Of a stretch of DNA of 64,000 nt, positions 54,239-62,102 are shown in pieces. The stretch is from Pseudolabrys taiwanensis. GTDB lineage: Bacteria > Pseudomonadota > Alphaproteobacteria > Rhizobiales > Xanthobacteraceae. The translations under genes and the position numbers were made by a program. A model generated the notes under the pieces. It saw only the letters and a list, made by a program, of their open reading frames with translations. It searched no databases and had not been told where the DNA came from. Position 1 is the stretch's first letter. The number at the start of each line of letters is the position of its first letter. The stretch is from positions 992,001 through 1,056,000 of the forward strand of contig NZ_CP031417.1 in the NCBI RefSeq assembly GCF_003367395.1. The letters run 5' to 3'.

Positions 54239-55277
54239 TGAAGTAGGGCAGTTCGTTCTTGTAGTTGACGAAGGACAGGGCCGTGCCGGCAAAGCCGACC
54301 TTGCTCATCTTCACCATTTCGGAGGCGATGTGCTCCGGCGTGCCGACCAGCGGATAGCCGCCCGCGCCGCCCGCGAAGCGCTTGCGGTGCAAACGGTAGG
54401 CCTCGGGCTCGTGCGAGCCGGAGAACTTCTCCTTCTGCCCCATGTAATGATCGACGCTTTCCGTGTCGGCCATCGTCACCGCGTAATGTTCGAAGTAGTC
54501 CTCGGCTTCCGCCTGGCTCGGCCGGCAGACGACCGAGCAGGTGGTGAACACGCCGACATCGCGGCCCGTCACGGCGGCGCGCTTCTTCATGTCATCGATG
54601 TGTTCGCGGCCTTTCTCGATCTCGACGAAGGTCGTGAACAGATAGTCGGCGGCCTTGGCGGCGAATTCGCGGCCCGGCGGGGAGAAGGCGGCGTTGAGCG
54701 TGATCGGCCGCGGCGTCTGGATCGGCGCCGGTTTGCCCGACACGGCCTTGAGCTTGTAGAACTGGCCGTCGTAATCGAACGGTTCAGGCGCGGTGTAGAT
54801 CTTCTGGATGATCTCGAACCATTCGAGCCCCTGGTCGTAGCGGTTCTCGATCATCGGCAGGCCGAACATGCCGAATTCTTCAGGATTCCAGCCGCAGACG
54901 ATGTTGAAGCCGGCGCGGCCGTTGGAGGCGTGATCGAGCGTGGTGAGCGCCTTCGCCGCGAACACAGGATGCACCATCGGCACGTGCACGGTCGCGAACA
55001 GTGCGATGTTCTGCGTGACGCCGGACAGGCCGGAGGCGAAGGAGAAGGTCTCGAACGCCCATTCGCGGCTGTTCATTTCACCGCCGAAGCCCTTCCAGCG
55101 CGCGATCGGCAGGATGAATTCGAGCCCGGCCTTGTCGGCCATCTGCGCGGCCGCGACGATATCGGGCCAGGTCGCCGGCCAGCGCTCCGGCACCTTGGTC
55201 AGCGCCAGGCCGCCGTCGCAATTCATCGAGAAGAGGCCGAGCTTGAATTTGTTCGGGCCGCGCATGGGATTGGTCAT
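54189..55277 (-). CDS. RutA-like LLM flavin-dependent monooxygenase
   Basis: 362 residues. It has the RutA/alkanesulfonate-monooxygenase-type signatures: LGLFSMNCDGG near the start, IARWKGFGGEMNSREWAFETFSFASGL, VPMVHPVFAAKALTTLDHASNGRAGFNIVCGWNPEEFGMFG. These enzymes use FMNH2 from a separate reductase to oxygenate heterocycles or sulfonates. Two flavin reductase genes start on the other strand of the same promoter region, so they are the likely partners. It is in an operon with GntR 2 (28-bp gap). An indole-ring or side-chain oxygenation is an attractive but unproved role. Confidence 0.87.
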   Translation of the reverse strand: MTNPMRGPNKFKLGLFSMNCDGGLALTKVPERWPATWPDIVAAAQMADKAGLEFILPIARWKGFGGEMNSREWAFETFSFASGLSGVTQNIALFATVHVPMVHPVFAAKALTTLDHASNGRAGFNIVCGWNPEEFGMFGLPMIENRYDQGLEWFEIIQKIYTAPEPFDYDGQFYKLKAVSGKPAPIQTPRPITLNAAFSPPGREFAAKAADYLFTTFVEIEKGREHIDDMKKRAAVTGRDVGVFTTCSVVCRPSQAEAEDYFEHYAVTMADTESVDHYMGQKEKFSGSHEPEAYRLHRKRFAGGAGGYPLVGTPEHIASEMVKMSKVGFAGTALSFVNYKNELPYFISHVLPLLREAGLRQA

Positions 55278-55304
55278 GGTCGTGATGCCTGTGCTGGTCG
55301 GGAG

Positions 55305-55973
55305 TTACGAGAAGGAGTGCGCGACGTCGCGGTAATGCCGCTCGGCGCCGTCGATGAACGCGTTCGTGGCTTTGGTGGCGATGTCCTCGTCGCCGGTCTT
55401 GAAAGCGGTGATGAAATCCTGGAGCAGCGCGATCACCTCGATGCGGGCGTCGGCGCGGATCAAGGTCGTACGGCGGACGAATCCAGCCTGATCGTCGAAG
55501 CGCAGAATGGTTTCGCGCAGACGCCGATTGGCGACGCGCGCGACCCACAGGGCGCGGAAACTGTAATTCGCGTCGGTGAAGGTGGCGAAGTCGCCGCCTT
55601 CGTTGGCGGCGCGCGTGCGGTCGAACGCGGCCGTCAGTTCAACGACCAGCTCAGCCGATTTTTCGCGCGCGACCTGACGCGCCGCCGTCGGCTCGAGCAA
55701 CCTTCGCATCTCGAAGATCTCGGCCATGTCCCGCGGCGTCGGCATCGCAACGTAGAAGCCGCCGCTGCGCATCTCCAGCAGGCCGTCGGCGGTCAGCCGG
55801 CTCAAGGCTTCCCGCACGGGCGAGCGCGACACCGCGAGTTGCGTCGCCAAGTTCGATTCAACGAGCCGCTCGCCCGGCTCGAAGGCGCCGGCACGGGCCT
55901 GGAAACGCAGCCGCTGATAGATCTGCTCCGCCAACGAGGGCGCACGTTGCAGGTCCGGGGCGGCAGCCGACAT
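55305..55973 (-). CDS. GntR-family (FCD) transcriptional regulator 2
   Basis: 222 residues. N-terminal winged helix (SLAEQIYQRLRFQARAGAFEPGERLVESNLATQLAVSRSPVREALSRLTADGLL) and C-terminal FCD domain (AEIFEMRRLLEPTAARQVAR ...). Diverges from the flavin reductase pair, with a perfect palindrome between them, and precedes the RutA-like monooxygenase on its own strand. So it probably controls this oxygenase/reductase set. Confidence 0.92.
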   Translation of the reverse strand: MSAAAPDLQRAPSLAEQIYQRLRFQARAGAFEPGERLVESNLATQLAVSRSPVREALSRLTADGLLEMRSGGFYVAMPTPRDMAEIFEMRRLLEPTAARQVAREKSAELVVELTAAFDRTRAANEGGDFATFTDANYSFRALWVARVANRRLRETILRFDDQAGFVRRTTLIRADARIEVIALLQDFITAFKTGDEDIATKATNAFIDGAERHYRDVAHSFS

Positions 55974-56031
55974 CGGCGGGGTTCTCCAGGCTGTAAATCG
56001 GGCGGCAGGACTGTTGCTCTGTCGACCGTCG

Positions 56032-56043
56032 ACAGTATACTGT
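56032..56043. promoter_or_regulatory. Perfect palindrome between GntR 2 and flavin reductases (candidate operator)
   Basis: ACAGTATACTGT, fully symmetric, in an A+T-richer spot between the divergent transcripts and about 60 bp from the GntR 2 start. CAGTATACTG fits the GTATAC-core style of FCD-GntR operators. GTCGACCGTCGAC directly upstream adds further symmetry. Confidence 0.65.
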
Positions 56044-56125
56044 TTCCATCATATCCGCCGGGCCCGCACCGTCAAGCGGTGGAACCGGTCTCGGGCGCCC
56101 AACCGCGCCGACGATGGGGAGAGCC

Positions 56126-56638
56126 ATGACTGACGACGCGCCGAAGCCCGGCTCGGGCACGAAGACCATTGATGTGAAGACGTTCTGGCGCGCCATCGGG
56201 GTGCGCGCCTCGGCGGTCGCCGTGGTGACGGCGCAGGGCGCGGAGGGGCCGTCCGGCTTCCTCGCGCTATCGGCCACGCATCTGTGTGCCGATCCGCCGA
56301 TGCTGATGGTGAGCATCGACAAGCGGACCTCGACGTTGGCCGCTGTCGAGCAGGGCAAGCACTTCGCCATCAATTACCTGCCGCGTGGCGCCGAGGCGGT
56401 ATCCGACATGTTCGGCGGCAAGACCGACAAACGTGGCGCCGATCGCTTTGCGCCGGGGGCGTGGGGCACGCTCACCACCGGCGCGCCAGTCTTCAACGAC
56501 GCCATCGGTGCGCTCGACTGCGTGCTTGAGGAGACGATCGAGCGCCACAACACCATCATCGCCATCGGCCGGCTGGTCGATTACGTCGGTCGACCCGATG
56601 GCGAGCCGCTGCTGTTCTTCCGGGGAGGCTACCGGTGA
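56126..56638 (+). CDS. Flavin reductase-domain protein 1
   Basis: 170 residues of the FMN-binding split-barrel flavin reductase family: FWRAIGVRASAVAVVTAQGAEGPSGFLALSATHLCADPPMLMVSID is the family start. GGGGAGA lies about 5-10 bp before ATG 56126. It would reduce FMN or FAD with NAD(P)H for a partner monooxygenase, most likely the RutA-like enzyme encoded divergently. The second reductase overlaps it by 4 bp (GTGA). Confidence 0.88.
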   Translation: MTDDAPKPGSGTKTIDVKTFWRAIGVRASAVAVVTAQGAEGPSGFLALSATHLCADPPMLMVSIDKRTSTLAAVEQGKHFAINYLPRGAEAVSDMFGGKTDKRGADRFAPGAWGTLTTGAPVFNDAIGALDCVLEETIERHNTIIAIGRLVDYVGRPDGEPLLFFRGGYR

Positions 56639-57135
56639 GCCTCGACAGCAATCTCTTCAAGCGCGGCATGCGGCGGCTGGCCTCCGGCGTATCGATCATC
56701 ACCACCGCCGAGAACGGCGAGCGCCACGGCATGGCGGCGACGTCGGTTTGCTCGGTGTCGGCCGATCCGCCGACGCTGCTGGTTTGCGTCAATCGCACCG
56801 CTACGACGCACGCCATCATCGGGCGCGCCGGCTTCTTCTGCGTCAATCTGCTGGCCGAAACCGACGACGATCTGGCACGCCGCTTTTCGTCGGCGACGGA
56901 GCGCGCGACCCGCTTCGACGGACGCGAATGGACGACGCTGGTCACAGCGGCGCCGGCGCTGATTGGCTCGCTCGCGAGCTTCGATTGCGAGGTGATGCAG
57001 AAGATCGACGTCGACTCGCATACCGTGTTCATCGGGCGCGTGACCGCGATCGAGCTATGGCGCGAGCGCATCGTGCCGCTCGTTTATCTCGACGGCCGCT
57101 TCGATACCTTGCGCGGAGCAGCCGAGGACGCATGA
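56635..57135 (+). CDS. Flavin reductase-domain protein 2
   Basis: 166 residues, GTG start overlapping the previous stop, with GGGGAGG upstream. FKRGMRRLASGVSIITTAENGERHGMAATSVCSVSADPPTLLVCVN is the typical HpaC/split-barrel start. Two related reductases in tandem are unusual; they may serve two monooxygenases, or one may have become a flavin-dependent regulator of the other. The thiolase-like gene begins 1 bp after the stop. Confidence 0.88.
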   Translation: MSLDSNLFKRGMRRLASGVSIITTAENGERHGMAATSVCSVSADPPTLLVCVNRTATTHAIIGRAGFFCVNLLAETDDDLARRFSSATERATRFDGREWTTLVTAAPALIGSLASFDCEVMQKIDVDSHTVFIGRVTAIELWRERIVPLVYLDGRFDTLRGAAEDA

Positions 57136-57136
57136 A

Positions 57137-58318
57137 ATGACGGTGGGCCGGGGCACCCGCAAAGCTTATGACGGCGTGGTCTTGTGCCTGCCGGTGACCG
57201 TTCCGTATCGGCGCTATTCGACCAACAGCGCCCAGTGGTGGATCGGCCGTGCGTTGCGGGCGCTTGTCAAAGGTTCGGGTCTGAGCGTGAAGGATATCGA
57301 TGGCCTGTCGATATCCAGCTTCACGCTGGCGCCGGATAGCGCCATCGGCTTGACGCAGCATTTCGGTCTGTCGCCGCGTTGGCTGGACAGCGTGCCGTTG
57401 GGTGGCGCTGCCGCTGTCGTGTCATTGCGCCGCGCCGCGCGAGCCGTGCAGGCCGGTGACGCGGATATCGTCGCCTGCGTGGCCGGCGACACCAACCACG
57501 TCGACAGCTTCCGCAAGACGCTCGCGCATTTCTCGCGCTTCGCGCAGGACGCGGTTTATCCGTATGCCGCCGGCGGCGCCAATGCGAGCTTCGCGATGAT
57601 CGCCCGCAATTACATGGACACGTACGGCGCCAAGCGCGAGGACTTCGGCAAGATCTGCGTGGCGCAGCGCGAGAATGCGTTGTCCTATCCGTACGCGCTG
57701 ATGAAGTCGCCGCTGACCCTGGACGCCTATATGGGGGCGCGACCGATCGCCGATCCGATCCATCTGTTCGATTGCGTGATGCCGTGCGCCGGGGCGGAAG
57801 CGTTTCTGGTGTGCCGCGAGGAAACCGCCCAGTCGCTTGGCCTGCCTTGGGTTCGTCTGCTGTCCACCATCGAACGCCACAACGCATTCGGCGACGATCC
57901 CGTTCAGGTGCGCGGCGGTTGGGTGGTGGATATCGACGAGCTGTGGGCGATGGCCGGGGTGAAGCCGACCGATATCGATTTCGTCGAGACTTACGACGAC
58001 TATCCTGTGATCTCGATGATGCAGTTCGAGGATCTGGGCTTCTGCAAGAAAGGCGAGGGCCCGGATTTCGTGCGCAGCCACTCTTTCACCAATGACGGCG
58101 ACTTTCCGCACAACACCTCCGGCGGCCAGTTGTCGGTCGGGCAGGCGGGTGCCGCCGGCGGTCATCTCGGCGTGGTCGAAGCCATCCGGCAACTGACCGG
58201 CGCGGCGCTGGGCGCGCAGGTGCCCAATGCGAAGCTCGGCCTCGTCTCCGGCTTCGGCATGATCAATTACGACCGCGGCCTGTCATCGGCCGCGGCGATC
58301 CTGGCGAGGCCGACATGA
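57137..58318 (+). CDS. Thiolase-fold protein lacking the catalytic cysteine (Ltp2-like)
   Basis: 393 residues, complete thiolase fold, of the SCP2/lipid-transfer type. The nucleophilic Cys expected near residue 89 is missing (SVPLGGAAAVVSL), and the C-terminal CxG is also absent (VSGFGMINYDRG). NTSGGQLSVGQAGAAGGHLGVVEA (326-349) is the conserved end. Ltp2 aldolases of steroid degradation share this loss and act with a DUF35 partner in retro-aldol cleavage of beta-hydroxyacyl-CoA. The next gene encodes a DUF35 domain with a 4-bp overlap. A role in cleaving a hydroxylated indolyl-acetyl-CoA is my inference. Confidence 0.82.
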   Translation: MTVGRGTRKAYDGVVLCLPVTVPYRRYSTNSAQWWIGRALRALVKGSGLSVKDIDGLSISSFTLAPDSAIGLTQHFGLSPRWLDSVPLGGAAAVVSLRRAARAVQAGDADIVACVAGDTNHVDSFRKTLAHFSRFAQDAVYPYAAGGANASFAMIARNYMDTYGAKREDFGKICVAQRENALSYPYALMKSPLTLDAYMGARPIADPIHLFDCVMPCAGAEAFLVCREETAQSLGLPWVRLLSTIERHNAFGDDPVQVRGGWVVDIDELWAMAGVKPTDIDFVETYDDYPVISMMQFEDLGFCKKGEGPDFVRSHSFTNDGDFPHNTSGGQLSVGQAGAAGGHLGVVEAIRQLTGAALGAQVPNAKLGLVSGFGMINYDRGLSSAAAILARPT

Positions 58319-59553
58319 CCGAACCGCTGGCCCGGCCCAAACGCAAGAACCCGCTGGCGCGCACCCGCGCGCCGCTGCTGCCGCCGCAAGCGCGCAGCCG
58401 CACGGCGCAGGGCCTCACCGCCGCAGCGGCCGAGGGCCGCTTCATGCTTCAGGTGTGCGGCGAATGCGGCACGGTCGCCTATCCGCCGCGCGAAGCCTGT
58501 CCGTCGTGTCTGTCGCCGAAGCTGCCGTTCAAGGATGTCGACCGGAACGGCACGGTGCTCAGCGAGACGACGGTGCACATTTCGCCGGAGCCTTATTTCC
58601 GCGAACGGCCGCCGCGCCGCATTGGCCTCGTCAAGCTCGATGCCGGTCCGACCGCGGTCGCGTATCTGCACGGCGACGTGATGCCGAAGGCGCGCGTGCG
58701 TCTCGATCTCAAGCTCGACCGCGGCGGCGCGCCGGTGATGTTCGCGCTGCCGCAGGAGGACACACCCAACATGGCCGACGATCCGGCGTTACGTGAAATG
58801 ACCTGCGATCCCAAATTCCGGCGCGCGCTCGTCACCGACGGCCGCGGGCCGCTCGGGCAGGCGCTGGCGAAGGCGCTGGTCGATGCCGGCGCGTCGCTCG
58901 TCTTCGTCGGCATCGACAACAGCTGGAAGCCGTTTCCCGGTGAGGACAAGCTGCGCGCGCTCGCAGGCGTCGAAATCGTGCCGCTCGATCTCACCGACAG
59001 CAATTCGGTGACGGAACTGGCGCAGCAGATCGGCGGCCGTGTCGATATCGTCGTCAACACCGCGGAGCATGTCCGCGCCGGCGGAGTCGTGGGTCACGGT
59101 CTGAGCGACGCGCGCGACGCGATGGAGCTGCGCTATTTCGGCCTGCTGCGTCTCGCGCAGGCGTTCGGGCCGGTGCTGCGCATGCGCGGCGCCGATGGCG
59201 TCAACTCGGCCGCCGCTTTCGTCAATCTGTTGTCGGTGCATGCGCTGGCCGCCTGGCCCGCTTACGGCGTCTTCTCGGCCGTGGAAGCCGCGTGCCTGTC
59301 GGCGGGGCAAAGCCTGCGGGCCGAACTGCGCGGGGGCGGTGTGAAGGTGGTCAATGCTTTTGCCGGTCCGCTCGAGACCGAATGGTACCAGACCGTGCCG
59401 CCACCGAAGGTCGCGCCGTCAGCGCTCGCCAAGGCGGTGATCGACGCCCTGCGCAAGGGCACGGAAGATGTTTTCGTCGGTGACGTCGCGCAAGATATCC
59501 GCGCGCGGCTCGCCGTTAATCCCAAGGCGCTCGAGCGCGAGCTCGGCGAATAA
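58315..59553 (+). CDS. Zinc-ribbon/OB-fold (DUF35) protein fused to a degenerate SDR
   Basis: 412 residues. Residues 40-145 are a rubredoxin-like zinc ribbon (C48, C51, C62, C65) plus acyl-CoA-associated OB fold. Residues 168-410 resemble a short-chain dehydrogenase, but the nucleotide loop reads TDGRGPLG instead of TGxxxGIG, and the active-site YxxxK is Y317-x3-S, so it is probably not a working dehydrogenase. DUF35 proteins are obligate partners of thiolase-like enzymes. The start overlaps the thiolase-like gene (ATGA), fitting a complex. The fused SDR may be structural or bind CoA. Confidence 0.85.
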   Translation: MTEPLARPKRKNPLARTRAPLLPPQARSRTAQGLTAAAAEGRFMLQVCGECGTVAYPPREACPSCLSPKLPFKDVDRNGTVLSETTVHISPEPYFRERPPRRIGLVKLDAGPTAVAYLHGDVMPKARVRLDLKLDRGGAPVMFALPQEDTPNMADDPALREMTCDPKFRRALVTDGRGPLGQALAKALVDAGASLVFVGIDNSWKPFPGEDKLRALAGVEIVPLDLTDSNSVTELAQQIGGRVDIVVNTAEHVRAGGVVGHGLSDARDAMELRYFGLLRLAQAFGPVLRMRGADGVNSAAAFVNLLSVHALAAWPAYGVFSAVEAACLSAGQSLRAELRGGGVKVVNAFAGPLETEWYQTVPPPKVAPSALAKAVIDALRKGTEDVFVGDVAQDIRARLAVNPKALERELGE

Positions 59554-59563
59554 GGACTGTCAG

Positions 59564-60346
59564 ATGAGTGCTCCCGATCTTCTCTCCTTTGCCAAAGCGG
59601 TGTCGTCCGGTGCGATCCGCGTCGTCGATCTGACGCAGACGCTCTCTCCGGAATTTCCGATCATCGCGCTGCCGCCCGAGTTCGGCCAATGCGCGCCGTT
59701 CCGCCTGGAGGAGATTTCGCGTTACGACGAGCGCGGCCCGGCTTGGTACTGGAACAACTTCACCGTCGGCGAGCACACCGGCACGCATTTCGACGCGCCG
59801 ATCCATTGGGTGTCCGGCAAGGATCTGCCGAACAACGCCGTCGACACCATTGCGCCGGAGAAGTTCATCGCGCCGGTCTGCGTGATCGACTGCTCGGCCG
59901 ACTCGACGGCCGATCCCGATTTCCTGCTGACTGTGGAGCGTATCGAATCCTGGGAGAAGCAGCACGGCCGCATCGAGGCGGGCAGTTGGGTCTTCCTGCG
60001 CACCGACTGGTCGAAGCGCGATTACAAGGCCTACGCCAATCTAAAGGAGGATGGGGCGCACACGCCGGGCCCCGCCGCCGAGGCGGTGAAGTGGCTGGTC
60101 GAGGAACGTGACGTGCTCGGCTTCGGCACCGAGACCATCGGTACGGATGCGGGACAGGCGCATCTGTTCAATCCGCCGTTCCCGGCGCATTTCTTCATGC
60201 ACGGCAAGGGCCGGTATGGCCTGCAGTGCCTGACCAACCTCGATCAGCTGCCGGCCAAGGGCGCCGTCGTCGTCGCCGCGCCGTTGAAGATCAAGCAGGG
60301 CTCCGGCAGCCCGCTTCGTGTTCTCGCCCTCATCGCCTCGAAGTAG
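59564..60346 (+). CDS. Cyclase-family metal hydrolase, isatin hydrolase/KynB-like (paralogue 2)
   Basis: 260 residues, the same length and frame of motifs as the paralogue at 35645: GEHTGTHFDAPIHW (H71, H75, D77, H81), RTDWSKR, GTDAGQAHLFNPPFPAHFFMH. AAGGA lies about 9 bp before ATG 59564. The open frame extends 32 codons upstream into the SDR gene and is rejected. It follows the thiolase-like/DUF35 genes by 10 bp and precedes the CoA ligase by 3 bp, so these four are one operon. It probably opens isatin, or a related cyclic amide, to the amino acid. Confidence 0.85.
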   Translation: MSAPDLLSFAKAVSSGAIRVVDLTQTLSPEFPIIALPPEFGQCAPFRLEEISRYDERGPAWYWNNFTVGEHTGTHFDAPIHWVSGKDLPNNAVDTIAPEKFIAPVCVIDCSADSTADPDFLLTVERIESWEKQHGRIEAGSWVFLRTDWSKRDYKAYANLKEDGAHTPGPAAEAVKWLVEERDVLGFGTETIGTDAGQAHLFNPPFPAHFFMHGKGRYGLQCLTNLDQLPAKGAVVVAAPLKIKQGSGSPLRVLALIASK

Positions 60347-60349
60347 CTC

Positions 60350-61966
60350 ATGTTGCAGACTCGCGAGCTCGATCTGACGCTGACCAAGGCGTTTCCGCCG
60401 GAGCGCCGCAACGTGCCTGACATGCTGCGCATGCAGGCGGCGCAGTACGGCGACCGGACATTGTTCGCCTGCGGTGAAACGCGCTGGACCTATGCCGAGA
60501 CGGTCGATATCGCCGCGCGCACCGGCGGCCTTCTCGCGGCGCACGGCATCGCGCGCGGCGACCGCGTCGCGATCATCTGCGGCAACAAGCCCGAGATCAT
60601 GCAGCTCGTGCTCGGCGCGGCCTGGATCGGTGCGGTGTCGGTGCCGATCAACGCCGCCTCGCGCGGCTTCCAGCTTCAGCACATGCTGGGCAATTCCGGC
60701 GCCAAGATCCTCGCCGTCGATGCTGAGTTTATCGAGGCGCTGGAAGGTCTGGACTTTTCGGCCTTGCCGCTCGAACGCATTTGGCTGATCGGCACGCCGA
60801 AGGCCGCGCCGGCCGCGAAGCCGATCCCGATCGACGCCTTGCCGCCGGCAACGGTCGCCGCGCCGGCCGCGACCATCGCGCCGGGCGATCTCTTCACCAT
60901 CCTCTACACATCCGGCACCACGGGCCTGTCGAAAGGCGTCTGCTGTCCGCACGCGCAATATTTCTGGTGGGCTCTCTATACCGGATGGCAGCTCGGCGTG
61001 CGGGCGGGCGACGTCTTGCACACGCCGCTGCCGTTGTTTCACACCAACGCGCTCAACTGCTTCTTCCAGGCGCTGCTGCATGGCGCGACGCAAGTGGCCG
61101 AGCCGAAGTTCTCCGTGTCCGGCTTCTGGCCGGCGCTGGAGAAATCCGGCGCGACGGTGACGTATCTGCTCGGCGCCATGGTGCCGATGCTGTTGTCGCG
61201 CGCGCCGTCGCCGGCGGAAAAGGCGCACAAGGTGCGCGTCGCGCTGGCGCCCGGGGTGCCCGGCAACTACCACGCCGAGTTCACCGAGCGCACCGGCGTC
61301 GTCCTGCTCGACGGCTACGGCTCGACCGAGAGCAACCTGATCATGGCTTCCTATGTCGACGACCGGAAGCCGGGCACCATGGGCAAACTGGTGCCGGGCA
61401 TGGAAGCGCGCATCGTCGACGACAACGATGAGGAGGTGCCGGACGGCACGCCGGGCGAACTGATCTTGCGCTGCGATCATCCGTTCGGCTTCGCCACCGG
61501 TTACTTCGCCATGCCCGAGAAGACGGTCGAGGCCTGGCGCAATCTCTGGCTTCACACCGGCGATCGCGTCGTACGCGATGCCGACGGCTATTACCGTTTC
61601 ATGGATCGCATGAAGGACGCGATCCGCCGCCGCGGCGAGAACATCTCGTCCTTCGAGGTCGAGCAGGTGCTGATCCGCCATCCGGCGGTCGCGCTCGCGG
61701 CGATATTCCCGGTGTCGTCCGACCTCGCCGAGGACGAGGTGATGGCGGCGATCATCCTCAAGGACGGCGCCACTGCCACCGAGGAGGAGATGGTTCGCTT
61801 CTGCGAAGGCAAGATGTCGTACTTCGCCATCCCGCGGTTTGTGGAATTCGTCGACAGCCTGCCGCGCACGGAAAACGGCAAGGTGCAGAAGTTCAAGTTG
61901 CGGGAGCGTGGCCGGACCGCGGCGACGTGGGATCGCGAGAAGGCGGGCGTGGTCTTGAAGAGATAA
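60350..61966 (+). CDS. Acyl-CoA ligase (AMP-forming)
   Basis: 538 residues, CaiC/FadD-like member of the ANL superfamily. Motifs: FTILYTSGTTGLSKGV (P-loop, about 185-200), GYGSTESN, WLHTGD, RMKDAIRRRGENIS and the C-terminal catalytic lysine region RTENGKVQK. It activates a carboxylic acid to its CoA thioester using ATP. Directly downstream of the thiolase-like, DUF35 and cyclase genes, it may supply the CoA ester that the Ltp2-like pair cleaves (inference: dioxindole-3-acetate); anthranilate is an alternative substrate. Confidence 0.9.
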   Translation: MLQTRELDLTLTKAFPPERRNVPDMLRMQAAQYGDRTLFACGETRWTYAETVDIAARTGGLLAAHGIARGDRVAIICGNKPEIMQLVLGAAWIGAVSVPINAASRGFQLQHMLGNSGAKILAVDAEFIEALEGLDFSALPLERIWLIGTPKAAPAAKPIPIDALPPATVAAPAATIAPGDLFTILYTSGTTGLSKGVCCPHAQYFWWALYTGWQLGVRAGDVLHTPLPLFHTNALNCFFQALLHGATQVAEPKFSVSGFWPALEKSGATVTYLLGAMVPMLLSRAPSPAEKAHKVRVALAPGVPGNYHAEFTERTGVVLLDGYGSTESNLIMASYVDDRKPGTMGKLVPGMEARIVDDNDEEVPDGTPGELILRCDHPFGFATGYFAMPEKTVEAWRNLWLHTGDRVVRDADGYYRFMDRMKDAIRRRGENISSFEVEQVLIRHPAVALAAIFPVSSDLAEDEVMAAIILKDGATATEEEMVRFCEGKMSYFAIPRFVEFVDSLPRTENGKVQKFKLRERGRTAATWDREKAGVVLKR

Positions 61967-61968
61967 CG

Positions 61969-62072
61969 GTCATTCCGGGGCGCGCGCTTGCGCGCGAACC
62001 CGGAATCCGGTCACGGTCAACGACAATGCTGCTGGATTCCGGGTCCGATACTCCGCATCGTCCCGGAATGAC
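61969..62072. repeat. Palindromic intergenic repeat, family C, copy 2
   Basis: GTCATTCCGGGG ... TCCCGGAATGAC, with inner AACCCGGAATCC and GGATTCCGGGT parts, 2 bp after the CoA ligase stop and before the second FAD enzyme. Same family as 42761. Confidence 0.85.
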
Positions 62073-62102
62073 GGCTATCGAGCTGGGGACCTGGGACTGA
62101 GC

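Noticed and set aside
54231..56129. A 632-codon plus-strand frame over the RutA-like and GntR 2 genes
   Set aside because: It runs antisense through two good genes and their promoter region and has no domain of its own.
17525..62072. CRISPR array or attachment sites from the repeats
   Set aside because: The copies are scattered, palindromic and 70-140 bp long, without regular spacers or nearby cas or integrase genes.
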